In this document: positions 37,201 to 47,867 of the stretch, piece after piece | How positions within the stretch are numbered: the first letter of the stretch is position 1 | Layout of the letters: the number at the start of each line of letters is the position of its first letter | Assembly (NCBI GenBank): GCA_029961685.1 | Contig: JARWKL010000012.1 | Location: 18,895,227 to 18,959,226, forward strand | Reading direction: 5' to 3' | Length of the DNA: 64,000 bases | Source of the DNA: Aristolochia californica | Lineage: Eukaryota; Streptophyta; Magnoliopsida; Piperales; Aristolochiaceae | Made by a program: the position numbers and the translations under genes | The notes under the pieces: generated by a model | The model's database searches: none | Told to the model about the DNA's origin: nothing | The model's input: the letters and a program-made list of their open reading frames with translations, nothing else

Positions 37201-40200
37201 GAAGAATATGGCTAGTAGTTTCATTTTCAGAGTTGCAGAATGGACATATGGGATCCACTGAGGGGTGACCTCTTCTTCTCAATACGGTTGCCGAGAGAAT
37301 TTTACCTTGACAGGCACTCCACATAAAGAACTTTACCTTTGGAGGGGCACATAAATGTCATACAAATTTAATTTCATTCACCCTCCAAGCCGAGTTACCG
37401 CTGTTTAAAAAGCCATATGTTGATGAGACCGTGAAGGGACCCTTTTTGTCTAGCCACCAAATGAGCTTGTCAGCCTCCAAAGGATGAATTTTAAACGAAG
37501 CAACAAGGTCCATCTATCGACTAGCCTCCAGAGCCTCACTATTCGAGAGACCTCTTCTAGGATGTAGATTCATATCCCTCCCCTCAAAAGCTTCTGCTAC
37601 TAATATTTCTCTAAGAGTCGTGAGAAGATAAAGACTCCTGAATGTAGCCTGTAGGGGCTCTTGCCCAATCCACAAATCATCCCAAAACTTGAGCAATCTA
37701 CCATTGCCTGCATAGAATCTACTAGCCGAATGAAATTTTGGAAGCAGAAGGTATAATGCCCTCCATATTGGGGAGAGGGCTCTACGATTCCCACCAGACA
37801 TCCACCAGTGAGGATCCCCACCCACCTTTGTGAAAACCATTTCCTTCCAAAGATTTGAGGAGTGAGTATTAAACTTCCATAGCCATTTCAGCAACAAAGC
37901 TTGATTCATATCTCTAGTTTTCCGGATTCCCAGGCCCCCCATATTCTTTAGCATGCATACTTCATCCTAGCTAACCAGATGGTACTTGAAAGCATCACTC
38001 GATCCCCTCCATAAGAATCGTCTTTTTAGCCTATCCATAATCTTACAAATTGCAACAGGGCAAGACATGAAAGATAGGGCATAATTGGGAATACCGGCTA
38101 TGCAGGACTTGAGAAGGATGAGCCTCCCCGCTTTACTAAGAAGTCATCCCTTCCATGATGTCAGGCGAGATTCCATTTTTTCCACCACCAGATTCCAAAG
38201 CCTCTTGCAAAAACGACCATTGAAAAGAGGTAAACCAAGATATGTTCCAAGTAAGTGACTTATTGTGCATCCGAATATATTTGCCATCTCACTGAGAAAC
38301 TCAGGGTTAACATTGAAGCCCATGAAGGAAGTTTTTCCCCAATTCACGTTTTGACCAAAGGCTACCTTAAAAAGCCCCAACACAACTTTAATCTTTCGTG
38401 CACAATCAGTGGTGCCGACTCCGAAAATTATGGTATCATCTGCATACTGGAGGATGGGAATATTATAAGCTGAACTGGAGCTAGTAGGGGAGAGCCACCC
38501 AAGATTACCTGCCGAGTAAAACATAGCAGATAGAAATTCACCAATCATATTGAATAAAAGCGGGGATAGGGGATCTCCCTGCCTAATACCTCTGGTCCCT
38601 GTGAAATAACCACATACGGAGCCATTGATGAGGAGCGAGTATGAAGCCGAGCCCACACAACTTCTTATCCAGAATCTCCATCTGTTGCCAAAACCCATCT
38701 TTTCCATGATCTCATCTAACAGGGTCCAATTTACTCTGTCAAGATCTAACTTTAGGGCAATTCTAGGATCCTTGTTGCGCTGAAAATGATCAATAAGTTC
38801 GTGAGCAGCCATAGTAGAGTCCATAATCTCCCTTCCCTTCAAAAAAGCTCCTTACCCTTTGTGAATAACTGATGGAAGGAGAGCTTTGAGACGGTGCGCC
38901 AAGATTCTGGCTATAATCTTATAAGCACTAGAAATGAGACTGATAGGCCTAAAATCCTCTGGTTTCTCCACACTTTGCTTCTTCGGAATCAATGCAATAA
39001 AAGAAGCACCAATACTATGAAACGTGATCCCATTGTTGAAAAATCCATTAACCATGGCTATGATATCCCCCTTGAGACGAGGCCAAAAACTTTTTAAGAA
39101 ATCCCCATTGAAGCCATCAGGGCCTTGTGCCCTATCACCCTCCATGCCTAAAACAGCACGTTTGACCTCTCCCAATGAAAACGGCAACTCCAGAAAAAGA
39201 GGCAGCTGCTGAAGATAGGCTAGAGAACCTAATATTCTGAAGTTTCGGTCTATAATAACATTCCTCCGAATATAAATCTTTGCTCCTCCGCCAAATCAAT
39301 CCTCTCTTCTTTCTCTCTTTTCACTCTCTCTCAACTCTATTTCTCTCAATATTTCACACCCTTATATCTCTCTAATTACACTTCAGAATGAAACAAAACT
39401 TTGAACATAGAACTCTAGCATAAAGATAAGCTCACTTCTACCTAAGTAAATGACTAAAATACCCTTTAATAGATATTTCAACAGTGTGTTTAGGGAAAGT
39501 CTTAAAAGTGACCAGCTGAATCCAACACTACAAGCTTGTGTCCAAGATCTCAGATGCCCACGAGCTGCAACTAGCACAAGCAGTCCAGGCTAGCTCATGA
39601 GGGCTTAACTGAGCCTGACGGTTCCCAGAGATTACACAAACTCGTCCCTGTAGAAAAACAGCCAAGCAGGTTCTGAGAGGGTACAAAGGCTTATGCAGTG
39701 TTTTTGCAAACCAAGACTTCATTACCTAGAGCAAAGGAGAAAATTGTGATTGACAATCAAACGAATTAGTGGCTACGGTAGGACAGAATAAAGAATGACA
39801 TGAATAAGAACCCAAAAATTTGCATCTGGATTAGCTTTCTTAAGTTGAAAGACCTTGGGAAAAATCTTCCAACACACAGAAATTCCTTCAAGGAATAATG
39901 TCACTACGTTTTTTTATGTAGAGCAACCTACAGCACATGAGCACCTTTATGTGCCCTGGTCATATATGGCGCCCTGTTTTCCAACAAGCAACAAAATACA
40001 ATCTTAAAGTTTGAGAAGAATGTAAAAGTCCATAAAACTCTACTCCTTCCAATTTATTGTACTAGTCTTTATACTCCCTTTTTAACCTCTAAAGTTTTTA
40101 TTATCAGCTCGTTTGACCTTTATTGCAGTGCCATCAATTTTGGTTCCTACTTTCCTTGTCATATTTGAGCTTAGCCTTTCTTTCAGGTCTCCGCATGCAC

Positions 40201-40864
40201 AAAGTAACTCTTAGGAAACGTAAAATGCCAAAACTAAAACCTACAAAGCAGCAAAGTACTTCAAAAATCCCACAAAATGGGGAAAAGGTCAGATGGTAGA
40301 ACATGCATTCATCCAATTCATCATTGTTATCCAATTGACTTTTACCATAGAAGAGAAGGGATATGTGGAAAGAGTGAAGAGTTCCTTCTGATAACATCAT
40401 ATGAAAAAACAGACTCTGGAAGACAATTCATAACATAGAAAGGCGATACAGAGAAACAAATGAATCACACTACCAAAATTGGGTGGGAATATTGGGTCTT
40501 GAGGAGCTCCTTAATATCTTCTCGCGCGCTTTTCAGCTGATCTGGGTCAGACGCAAAACACACCGCCGAGTGGGCTCCGCCTCCCTTCGCTCGACGAGCG
40601 ACCGTCATTCTCCGAGGAGCCTAGAGAGAGAACCAAATGTACGGTTAAATAAGAAACTCACACTCAAAAGTGAAAAGAAGCAGAAACTCAAAATGTCTAA
40701 TGTCCAACCAAACGAAGAGAGCAAGGAGAAGATCCTTGCGCGGTCTTGGGCCATAGTGAAGGACTTGAAACAGAAGGAGGCGAGAGAAATTGAGCTGAAG
40801 CAGAGGGTTTGCGGCATTTATTGGTCGAGAGCCGAAGAAGTAGAGAAGAACTCAGTGTCGCCAT
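22292..40864 (-). CDS. tAPX: Thylakoid-type chloroplast L-ascorbate peroxidase, 12 exons
   Basis: Reduces H2O2 with ascorbate in the chloroplast. Exons: 40864-40709, 40620-40474, 30966-30846, 30740-30640, 30546-30459, 24692-24625, 24513-24427, 23383-23309, 23231-23154, 23025-22921, 22783-22703, 22444-22292. They total 1260 nt (419 aa) and every phase closes. Exon 1 and part of exon 2 encode a Ser/Arg-rich transit peptide ([14 protein letters not shown]). The catalytic domain has the distal site [13 protein letters not shown], the proximal haem histidine in [17 protein letters not shown], and [18 protein letters not shown]. The chloroplast-type loop [16 protein letters not shown] is present. 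Exon 12 ends with [20 protein letters not shown], a single membrane span that indicates the thylakoid-bound form. The tail stops at FGN, shorter than in Arabidopsis. Introns 2 (9.5 kb) and 5 (5.8 kb) are filled with transposons, yet all splice sites look intact. Confidence 0.96.
23943..24142 (-). mobile_element. 5'-truncated LINE in ascorbate peroxidase intron 7
   Basis: The T run and antisense LINE 3' end (acaacaagagattggaggga, compare 31962-32209) span 23954-24131. The direct repeat gttcccatggt flanks it at 23943-23953 and 24132-24142. About 178 bp long, without coding capacity. Confidence 0.8.
24693..25980 (-). other. Intron 5 of the ascorbate peroxidase gene, exon-proximal part
   Basis: AT-rich intron DNA without a recognisable gene or element. 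Confidence 0.5.
25980..27000 (+). mobile_element. Ty3/gypsy remnant: aspartic protease fragment joined to an LTR
   Basis: 25986-26480 keeps a 164-codon frame with a retropepsin-like core: [18 protein letters not shown] (active site D-G-S), then [13 protein letters not shown]. Reverse transcriptase, RNase H and integrase are missing. A purine tract (aagaggggggg, about 26455-26467) is followed by LTR-like sequence with tataaatagagg (near 26729-26740). Near 26975 there is tttggtatcgagtt, similar to a primer-binding site. So the order is protease, LTR, primer site, rather than the normal one. This suggests deletion between copies or tandem LTR recombination. It lies in ascorbate peroxidase intron 5, in the opposite orientation. 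Confidence 0.75.
27538..27977. mobile_element. Non-autonomous DNA transposon (MITE-like), copy 1
   Basis: The ends gggtgtgtttgtg and cacaaacagtcc are inverted relative to each other. The interior shares long blocks in the same order with 50985-51436, such as aaaataaaccaagaagca, gtggatcttgatcacc, and ttttttttccaatag. About 440 bp, non-coding. No clear target duplication at this copy. Confidence 0.65.
28006..28350 (+). mobile_element. TRIM-like mini LTR retrotransposon
   Basis: Two similar segments of about 119 bp (28006-28124 and 28231-28349) both begin TGTTGAGTG and contain acatngataaaaa, gttataatnttgag, cctcctaa/catcctaa, agtcattt/agtcactt and gctcaatcca. The first is followed by ttgtatcgaagcagg, a decayed tRNA-Met primer site. 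No coding capacity. Same family as 20299-20422 and 57464-57857. Exact ends and the target duplication are unclear. Confidence 0.6.
29019..29194 (+). mobile_element. 5'-truncated LINE with poly-A and target duplication
   Basis: 29030-29183 encodes the RNase H tail ([20 protein letters not shown]) followed by a 3' UTR and a run of about 17 A. It is flanked by aagttattgag at 29019-29029 and 29184-29194. Located in ascorbate peroxidase intron 5. Confidence 0.85.
29195..30458 (-). other. Intron 5 of the ascorbate peroxidase gene, upstream part
   Basis: AT-rich, with an LTR-like purine-rich stretch near 29210-29290. No gene recognised. Confidence 0.4.
31948..32223 (-). mobile_element. 5'-truncated LINE nested in the copia leader
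   Basis: 31962-32209, with an antisense poly-A and RNase H tail (near acatctgctgctgaatttgc). Target duplication ctctagaattggat at 31948-31961 and 32210-32223. Near its 5' end is a run of 15 G (32184-32198). It inserted between the copia primer site and gag, so it is younger than the copia. Confidence 0.88.
32344..33300 (+). pseudogene. Copia gag, degenerate
   Basis: Begins [16 protein letters not shown] and runs on to NYLSWSKFV, followed by an in-frame stop. Later fragments in shifted frames show the UBN2-type gag and a zinc-knuckle-like [12 protein letters not shown] stretch at about 33150. Several stop codons and frame changes. Confidence 0.7.
33430..36040 (+). pseudogene. Copia pol (protease, integrase, RT, RNase H), degenerate
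   Basis: Fragments in order: the protease-like [12 protein letters not shown] and [19 protein letters not shown]. The GAG-pre-integrase zinc region follows with [14 protein letters not shown] and [12 protein letters not shown], then integrase [12 protein letters not shown] and [20 protein letters not shown] shows [20 protein letters not shown] and [20 protein letters not shown]. RNase H shows [20 protein letters not shown] and [20 protein letters not shown]. The RT catalytic motif near 35527 reads YVDH instead of YVDD, and the first catalytic Asp is Asn (LNIKN). Stops interrupt it throughout, so it is not functional. Confidence 0.85.
36309..39314 (-). mobile_element. L1-type LINE, 3-kb, 5'-truncated, nested in the copia 3' LTR
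   Basis: Element 36324-39299, antisense poly-A at its low end. Target duplication tcctctcttctttct at 36309-36323 and 39300-39314. Reading minus, ORF2 shows RT ([59 protein letters not shown]). Next come a connection domain ([20 protein letters not shown]) and the zf-RVT zinc region ([18 protein letters not shown]). RNase H follows ([36 protein letters not shown]). The endonuclease and ORF1 are missing and frames are broken at several places, so it cannot be active. Confidence 0.93.
39364..40473 (-). other. Intron 2 of the ascorbate peroxidase gene, 5' part
   Basis: AT-rich intron DNA between the copia nest and exon 2. Nothing recognisable. Confidence 0.5.
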
Positions 40865-43788
40865 GATCGGGTGGATGTGGCGGCGATACAACGACGAATG
40901 CTGGTGTTAGTGGACGGAGTCCATTTTACCATCCAATCCAGAACCCAGAAAGAGCACAGTGGTGGACACGTGTAACATGTTTTAGGACCAGTCAAACGGG
41001 CGGAAAGTGAGAGCTTTTCTCCGCCGTAGGAAACCAGCGGGACCAGATGGATACGCAGCGCCAAAAACCCTAAACCGCTCAGACGCTGGAGTGAGCTGAA
41101 TTCTGAAATGATGTAATAAAGAATTAGTAGTTACCATAGAAAAAAAACTCTGTAAAACGGATCCGTTAGGTCAGGACTGTTGAAAAAATATCGCTGAGAA
41201 TAAATTTGGAGGAGCCAAAGATTCCAGTTCGCATAGCTAAATTAACCTAATGGAGCTATTGCACCCTTTTTACCATTTCAGTGGATCGAGCCCCCTCTGG
41301 AGCCCATAATTGGAGAATGATTAGTGCTCTATCAATCATTTCAATAAATGATAGTGACTGAGGTAGTGATTCAATGAATCTATGCGACTCAAGTAGGGGT
41401 AGGGATGCACTCGGATCGGTTTTGGAAGGGATTTTTGAAAACTCATACTTATCTAGGGAGTTCAAATCCGTTGGCGCTCTTGTTGCAGCCGATTACTTCA
41501 TCTTTCAAACACAGAGAGGCAAACGGACAGAGACGAACTTCTCCCTCTTCCATTCCAAAAATTTCGTCCATCTCCAAATATCTATTACCCATTTGTTGTT
41601 TGTCACCCTAGGCCAAGAAGCCACATAGAAGAAAACCCCTGCCCCTTCTTTCTTTGTCAACTGTCACCTATCTTGCCTAAACGTGGCTCCTGATATAGGT
41701 TTACAAGAGAAAAGCAGGAAACCAAATAAGAAAGAATCCCATGAATCAAAAGATTATATATGAAAATGGTAAACATCTAAAATAAATGGATTATCCAAGA
41801 TGGGTGAGATCAAAGATTTAAGACGTGTGAGCTACAAGATTAGAATGTCCTACTAGCTAAGAATTTGAACTATCTTTGGCCAAGAGCCTTTGTGAAGATA
41901 TCGTCGAGCTAAAGATTGGTTGGAACATGAGAAAAAACGATAGAGTTGTTTTGTTATGTTCATAGATGAAATGACAATCTATATTAATGTTTTTTATGCT
42001 CTTGTAAAATATGATATTAGCAATAATTTAAAGAGTTTCTTGGTTGTCATAATAGAGTTCAATGGATACAACATGAGTCACGTCAAGTAATTGAAGAAGA
42101 CTACACAGCCAAATAAGTTCTCTTGTAGCAAGAGCCATAAATGATGTTTGACCTCGATAAATGACATGGAAATTGCAATTTGTTGTTTGGTTTTCCATTA
42201 GATAGGAAAATTACCCAATTTGATAAAGGAACCACTTAGAGAAAGTCAAGGCAGAGAACAACTAGCCCGATTTGAGTCCAAATATGCATGCAATTGCAAG
42301 TTTATAGGATTTAATAGGAGAACTTAACTTGGAGAATTGTTTTAAGTATCAAAGAATATGTTGTTATATCTTATAAAGATAAACCGGGAGGGGAAGAGGG
42401 TATGAATAAGTTCATACAAAATTTATGGCTAGTTTGAACTTCAACTTCTATTTTGAGCAACTAAACAAGCAAGATTATCATTTAATCCCTCAACCAAAAT
42501 AGGCACTAAGATTTATAGTGGCTCACAATCCCTATTTCGGATTGCAACTCCACTCCCATAGAGTTTTTGCCCTAGAATTAAAGGTTCCACTATTAACAGT
42601 CTCAAAGGTCCAATTTGTAATATACTTGCCCAACTTGAGACTTATGGCCAGCAACAACTATGTAAAAACTCCTAGACCCTTGAACCCTTCAATTTTTCTA
42701 AAGGTTTTTTCAACAACATCTACCAATCAACTTATTAAAGTCTCGATTGGTTTATTAGCAAGGTTAGATTATTTTTCAATTAAGTACAAAATGTCTTAAT
42801 AATCCTATATTATAGTAACAAAGCACAAAAGAGAGTTTATTCAATCCTATATGAAAATTCAATAGTAGTTACCAGCTAAATCAAATTTCAAACTATGAAT
42901 TTAAAAGTATAAGTACAATGACATTTGGAAAAATCTATGCATAGAGTTCAAAAGCTATGGAAATTGTAAGTTGGATTCAAACCAATTGATTTCAAAGTAA
43001 GAGCAAGTTCAACAATAAAAAACTGTAAACATTCAATCAATTTCAATTGACGAGATTAGATACTTAGTGTTGGCCCAAGTGGCTTTTCGGGGTGGGGGTA
43101 TTAATTGAATTTTTGCAATTAAAATTAAGTGTGTGAAGATTAAAGGAAGTAATGCAACTAATAAAAATTTAATCACACACTGCAACAAAACCAAATTTTT
43201 GTTATCGGTGTTCCCCTATTGATATTCACCGTCCAAGAACCCTTGCTTGGGAAATTCCACTAATCTTAGCTCTATTCAATGGAATTTTACATAAAAGAGA
43301 CTTTCGACTCTCTTTTAAGCCATGTGTATGCACAAATACACGAATACAAATAAACTTCCCCCAAAATTGACTAGATTCTAGCTCTAGCAAGTCTTTCTAT
43401 CTAGAATCAAAAGGTTTTAGATGAACCTATTAAGAAAAAGAATAAAAATACAAAAAAATGGAAACTTACACCCTTTGTGAACTAGGAGAAACAACCTTCT
43501 CCTTTGATTTGTCTAGGCCTCCAGCTTTGATTCACAATGAAAATGATATGGAGTTTGACTAATTGAATGCACATAGAAGATTTGAGAGGAATTGAATGAT
43601 TTTGTAAAATGAGGATCTCTTTCTCTGAAAAATGAGTTGAGGAAGAATTTTCAAAGAAAATTGTTTTGGGATGAGTAGGTCAATAAATTCTCATTGACTT
43701 CTTAAAGGAACCTTTGGTAGGTGTATTTATAAGTTTCACAAGCCAAACTAGTCATTGTTTACCTATTTGTACAAAGTTGACTTGACAT

Positions 43789-44280
43789 TGATCGATCGGT
43801 GTGAAGTATTGATTGATCAATTGACAATAACAGTTATATCTTTGTATAAAAAAAGTTTGTTAATCAATGATATGATCGATCAATATCCTTTCGTTGAGTC
43901 TAACAAGTTAAGTTGATCGATCAATGTTCAAGGATTGATTGATTAATCAGTTTTCCTATTGGCAATGCATTGCATGTATGGTCGATCAATGGCTTGTTAA
44001 CGATCCATCACGCTTTATGTTCTTAGTCGGCAAAGTTTTGTATGACTGACCATTTTGAGAAGGTTGATCGATCATTGTTCATATTTTTACATTACCTAGT
44101 CATCATTGATCGATAAGTTCACATGGGATGATCGATCATGCTTTATAGCACAAGTTAGCTAAGTTTTGATTGATCAATCATCACCCCTGATTGATCGACT
44201 ATGCTTTATACTTTTGGCATTTGTACTTCTGGTTGATCGATCATTGGCAAATGTTGATTGATCAATCTAGTGTTAGATCG
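43789..44280. repeat. Cluster of palindromic GATCGATC / TTGATCAA motifs
   Basis: About 20 GATC tetramers occur in roughly 490 bp, mostly as ttgatcgatcaa variants (for example at 43789, 43874, 43913, 44064, 44130, 44173, 44233 and 44259), separated by unrelated sequence of 30-60 bp. It may be an internal LTR repeat. No gene is seen around it. Confidence 0.7.
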
Positions 44281-45657
44281 TTAAGTATGATTTCAAAGAG
44301 TAATTAAATTTGATCAAAAGTGATTCTAACATGTTTAAAATATACGTATGCATCGGTAAAACATGTAGACGATGCAAATTTGACCTAAAGGTTCAAATAT
44401 TTCCATTCTACCTCAAGTTTGAAGATTTGGGGCTATTTTCTTACATAGACTGAGTTTTCGTGATTTTTCTAGATTCCCTAAAATCTAGTATTCAAGTTTT
44501 TGCTTTTTCTTTCTTAGGGTGCTTCTTCAAGATGACTTTGACAGAGTAGTGAAGCTCGAAGTCTTTGTGAGGCTTTTGCTAGTTCTTTGCATAGACCTTG
44601 ACTTGTATGTCTCCTGTAGGAGTTGCATATGAAATGTTAGATTTTCCAATGTTAGATCAATTAAGTTTTGTTACCATCAAAATCAAAATGGGAGTCATTG
44701 CTTGGTTAACACAACTTTTTTGAAACACTTCCTTCGTAGGGAACTCAAAAATTAGTATGGAAAAACTCATATCACAAGTATGCTTGGGGAGCTTCAAAAT
44801 TCATTGTGTTAGCCTTCTCACTCAGTAAATGCATGAAATAGTTAATAGCCTTGATTAAAACACTAAAAAAAACTAGTTGTTTGTGTGTCGTTTAACCCAA
44901 AAAATGACACTTTGTCATTTTTCAAAAGTTGGCCAAATCCATCTTAGAAATCAAGGAAAAATATTTTAAATCCATGATTTGAATTGCTAATGACAATGGT
45001 AAATCACTTGCAAGGTATTGTAATAAGTGTTGACCAAATTGAGTTTTTTTTCTCCATACGATAGTCCCATCATACCCTTGGTGACTCCGATGGAAAACTG
45101 TTTGCCACATGGACATCATTCCACAACACTCTAATTATAATTCAATTAAATGAACATTATGAACTCAATAACACATGACTGGAAAAAAAAATGTCTATGC
45201 CATATTGTTAGCAGCTATCGCTATATCTACGGTTGCAAAATTATTTTAAACAAATTCTACGCTTAAAACTCCGATAAACTAAGTTGTCTTGAGAACATTT
45301 AGTTTCCTGGTTCATGAAGAAACAACATACCGTGAGAGATCTAACACAAAAGCTGAATATAGGATCTAGATTGTGTTTTTTTTTTCACTTCCAATAGTGG
45401 AAAAGAATGATGGCATCTGGAATTATCTTAATGGATATAATCTTATTCTACACCAAAAAATTATGAACCTTCTTCCGAAGATGATGATTGGTTACCATCT
45501 TATGCCGTGCTTGGACAAATGACTTTGACCCACATGTGTGCAGGATTTTTTTTTGTTTTTGAGCGCTCTTAGAGTTGATCTTTGATCACCTCTACATTTA
45601 AGAAAAACAAAAAAATATGACTCATACACATTTATATAAAAATCTGTATACTATTAG

Positions 45658-45727
45658 GGGGGGTTAGTCCAAAATGAACCATAATGAATTACTCCCGCAT
45701 TACTTAGTTCATTAGATTAAGTTGTTT
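45658..45727. repeat. Dispersed repeat, copy 1 (also at 52052-52119)
   Basis: Contains tccaaaatgaacc, then atgaattactcccgcattac and attagattaagttgtt, almost identical to 52052-52119. Likely the terminal part of a DNA transposon family. Confidence 0.7.
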
Positions 45728-46859
45728 AAGATAATTAAAGTCATTCTAGCATATCCAATCCATGTCACCTAAGGAACACCCGAGATATGGATGTTAGACC
45801 ACCTCCTCTACATCCTCAAATCAATTTTGTTAATATTAGAATAGTTTGAGACAGGTCGATAAATTTAGAGTTAAAAAAACTACAATGAACAAGACCCATT
45901 TGCACCCATATGGTTGAGTCCATACATCTTCTCCACATAAGTCAAGAACCAACTAATTCTTTTATTTTGGGAAAATATCTAAAATACCCCTCTATAAAAA
46001 AATTATATATAAAAAAATCGTTAACTTAATTTATTTTTAATAAAACTTATTTAATGATAAAATTATTTCTTTTTACGCTTTTAAACAAAATCTACTAACA
46101 GTGTTTACTTACTATAGAAAATACTTAAAAAATAACCTTATTAAAATATCTAAAAAATTTATTAACCAATTTTAATATCTAATAAACACTTAAAATATTG
46201 AAATCACTGGTAAATACTTATAATAATTTATAATTGTCCCATTTTTCAAATGAAAGTTTTAATGTTTAAATTACACATAAATTTCTGATAAAATAAATCG
46301 ATAAAAGTTCTTTAATAATTACTAAGGAAAGTTATTTAAAACTTGGAAGGAAGTAACTTGGTAAGTTATATTGTTATTCATCTATGGAGTTCATATGAGA
46401 AAATTATAATGTGATCCGCCATAGATGATTTGTTATGTAGCAATATTGCAATGTTGCCTCCTAATGCCTTTCAGCATATATTTCTGCCCCTAGTTGAGGA
46501 GAATCCATGATGGATAGACAAGAAGAGACGACAAGTCTGCTATTGTTTCCCCTTTTTTTATCCAATATTTTGAATTTTATGAGTTCGCAGAAGAAGTGAG
46601 TCTGGGTCTAATTCATTCTTGTTTAAAAATCATAATTGTTGGTTCATTTGGTTCATTTGTGGTCTTGACTGAAAGATGCAGTATTTATTGTTTTAGTTGT
46701 TTGTCTCAATGTATAAGTGCTGTCAAATCTGTGTTCTATTTCGAATTCCATGGGTTCTTCTGCCATTGATGAGACTTCCTAGCTCTTATTGCAAAAGAAA
46801 ATTTTCTTTTTCTCCTTGAACAGTGCTTCAAGTCTGCTGTGGATTCGGTGCCTTCAATC

Positions 46860-47867
46860 ATGGCCACAGCTTATGCTCGGTATCGGTCTTTGAGCCCCCC
46901 TTTCATTTCTACACTTCAACATTTCTTCCATTCAGTGCCGCCCCTGGAACAATCTTTGAAAACTGCTATAGAGAGAAAGGACTTTCTCCGTATCCCTAAT
47001 CTGCTCTCGTCGTGCCCGCAAAAGCCTTATCCTAATCCGCTCTCCTTCCTTTCTTCCTTCCCTCTGGAAGCCCAAATAAAAACTGTTGATGAAATCCTAC
47101 AATCCCTCATCCCCCTTAGGCCTCGCTCTCTCTCCTGCAACACCTATTTTCTCCTCCTATCCCAGTTCCTTACGAGCTCTTATTTGCTTCCGTTGTCTCT
47201 TGCGATCCTTCAACAGTATATACACTCAGGTTCCAAGATTCCTCAACAGACCCATCTGTCTCTCTCCCAATCTTGGCTCCATCAGCGCTGCACTCAAACT
47301 ATAGTAGACATCCTCTCTGAGACACGCTCAATTGGATACCCTCCTGACAGAAGTACTTGCAATTACTTGCTCTTTTCTCTCAGCTCTGTTGATGAGGTTG
47401 GAGAAGCAGTGTCAATTTTGAGAGAGATGCGCAAGGCACGATGTGAGCCCGATGCAGAGAGCTACGATGTAGTAATCGAGGGAGCTTGTAGAAAGTTGCG
47501 AACCGGGGAAATGGCGGAGATTTTGGGGGAGATGGTAAGAATGGGAATTCGGCCTAGACAGGGGACAGTTTTACGTGTGGTGTCAGCAATGCGAGCTAAT
47601 GGAGAGGTTAAGAGAGCTAAGGAAATTCTGGTGGGTCTAGAGAGGGATGGATTTGAGGTGGGATTTCATAGCTTTGAGGTCCTGCTGGAAGGGTGTTTGA
47701 AGAGGAAAGAATTTTTGTTGGCTGGAGAGGTGGTGATGGAGATGGCAGAGAGAGGGCTGATACCTTATATAAGGGCCAGACAACGGGTGGTGGAGGGACT
47801 TGCAAGTGTGGATGAATGTGAGTTTGCATCAGTAGTGAGACAAAGACTTTCGGAGTTAGGTTCATAA
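46860..47867 (+). CDS. P-class pentatricopeptide repeat protein, At1g06270-like, intronless
   Basis: 335 aa from the ATG at 46860 (MATAYARYRSLSPPF); the in-frame codon upstream is GTG, so this ATG is the first usable start. The N-terminal region is Ser/Leu/Pro-rich and may be an organelle targeting peptide. Four degenerate PPR units follow. They are CNYLLFSLSSVDEVGEAVSI to REMRKARCEPD, ESYDVVIEGACRKLRTGEMA to VRMGIRPR, LRVVSAMRANGEVKRAKEI to LERDGFEVG, and SFEVLLEGCLKRKEFLLAGE to AERGLIPY. No E, DYW or SMR domain. PPR proteins bind organelle RNA; the target here is unknown. Intronless structure is usual for the family. It is divergent from tAPX, 6 kb away. Confidence 0.92.
   Translation: MATAYARYRSLSPPFISTLQHFFHSVPPLEQSLKTAIERKDFLRIPNLLSSCPQKPYPNPLSFLSSFPLEAQIKTVDEILQSLIPLRPRSLSCNTYFLLLSQFLTSSYLLPLSLAILQQYIHSGSKIPQQTHLSLSQSWLHQRCTQTIVDILSETRSIGYPPDRSTCNYLLFSLSSVDEVGEAVSILREMRKARCEPDAESYDVVIEGACRKLRTGEMAEILGEMVRMGIRPRQGTVLRVVSAMRANGEVKRAKEILVGLERDGFEVGFHSFEVLLEGCLKRKEFLLAGEVVMEMAERGLIPYIRARQRVVEGLASVDECEFASVVRQRLSELGS

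Larger units (their letters stand above)
31257..39363 (+). mobile_element. Ty1/copia retrotransposon with both LTRs, decayed, carrying a nested LINE
   Basis: The 5' LTR (31262-31584) starts TGTTAAATATATTG and is followed directly by the primer site tggtatcagagt. The 3' LTR starts at 36047 after the purine tract cttgaggggaa, is interrupted by a LINE at 36324, and resumes to end at 39358. The whole nest is flanked by ccctt at 31257-31261 and 39359-39363. Coding order is gag, protease, integrase, RT, RNase H, as in copia. Every domain has stops and frameshifts. It sits in ascorbate peroxidase intron 2, opposite to the gene. Confidence 0.92.
40865..46859. other. Intergenic region between divergent tAPX and PPR genes
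   Basis: 6 kb without a supported gene. The first 200-300 bp (40865-41150) should hold the ascorbate peroxidase 5' UTR and promoter. The last part before 46860 is AT-rich and should hold the PPR promoter. 41.1-43.7 kb looks like decayed transposon DNA without clear ends. Frames here are short and not family-like. Confidence 0.5.

Noticed and set aside
40605..40817. 70-codon minus frame over tAPX exons 1-2
   Set aside because: It is in a different frame from the transit peptide and crosses the 88-bp intron; the chosen two-exon model joins in phase and gives a normal family N-terminus.
46839..46859. Upstream extension of the PPR protein
   Set aside because: The codon at 46839 is GTG. The first ATG in frame is 46860.
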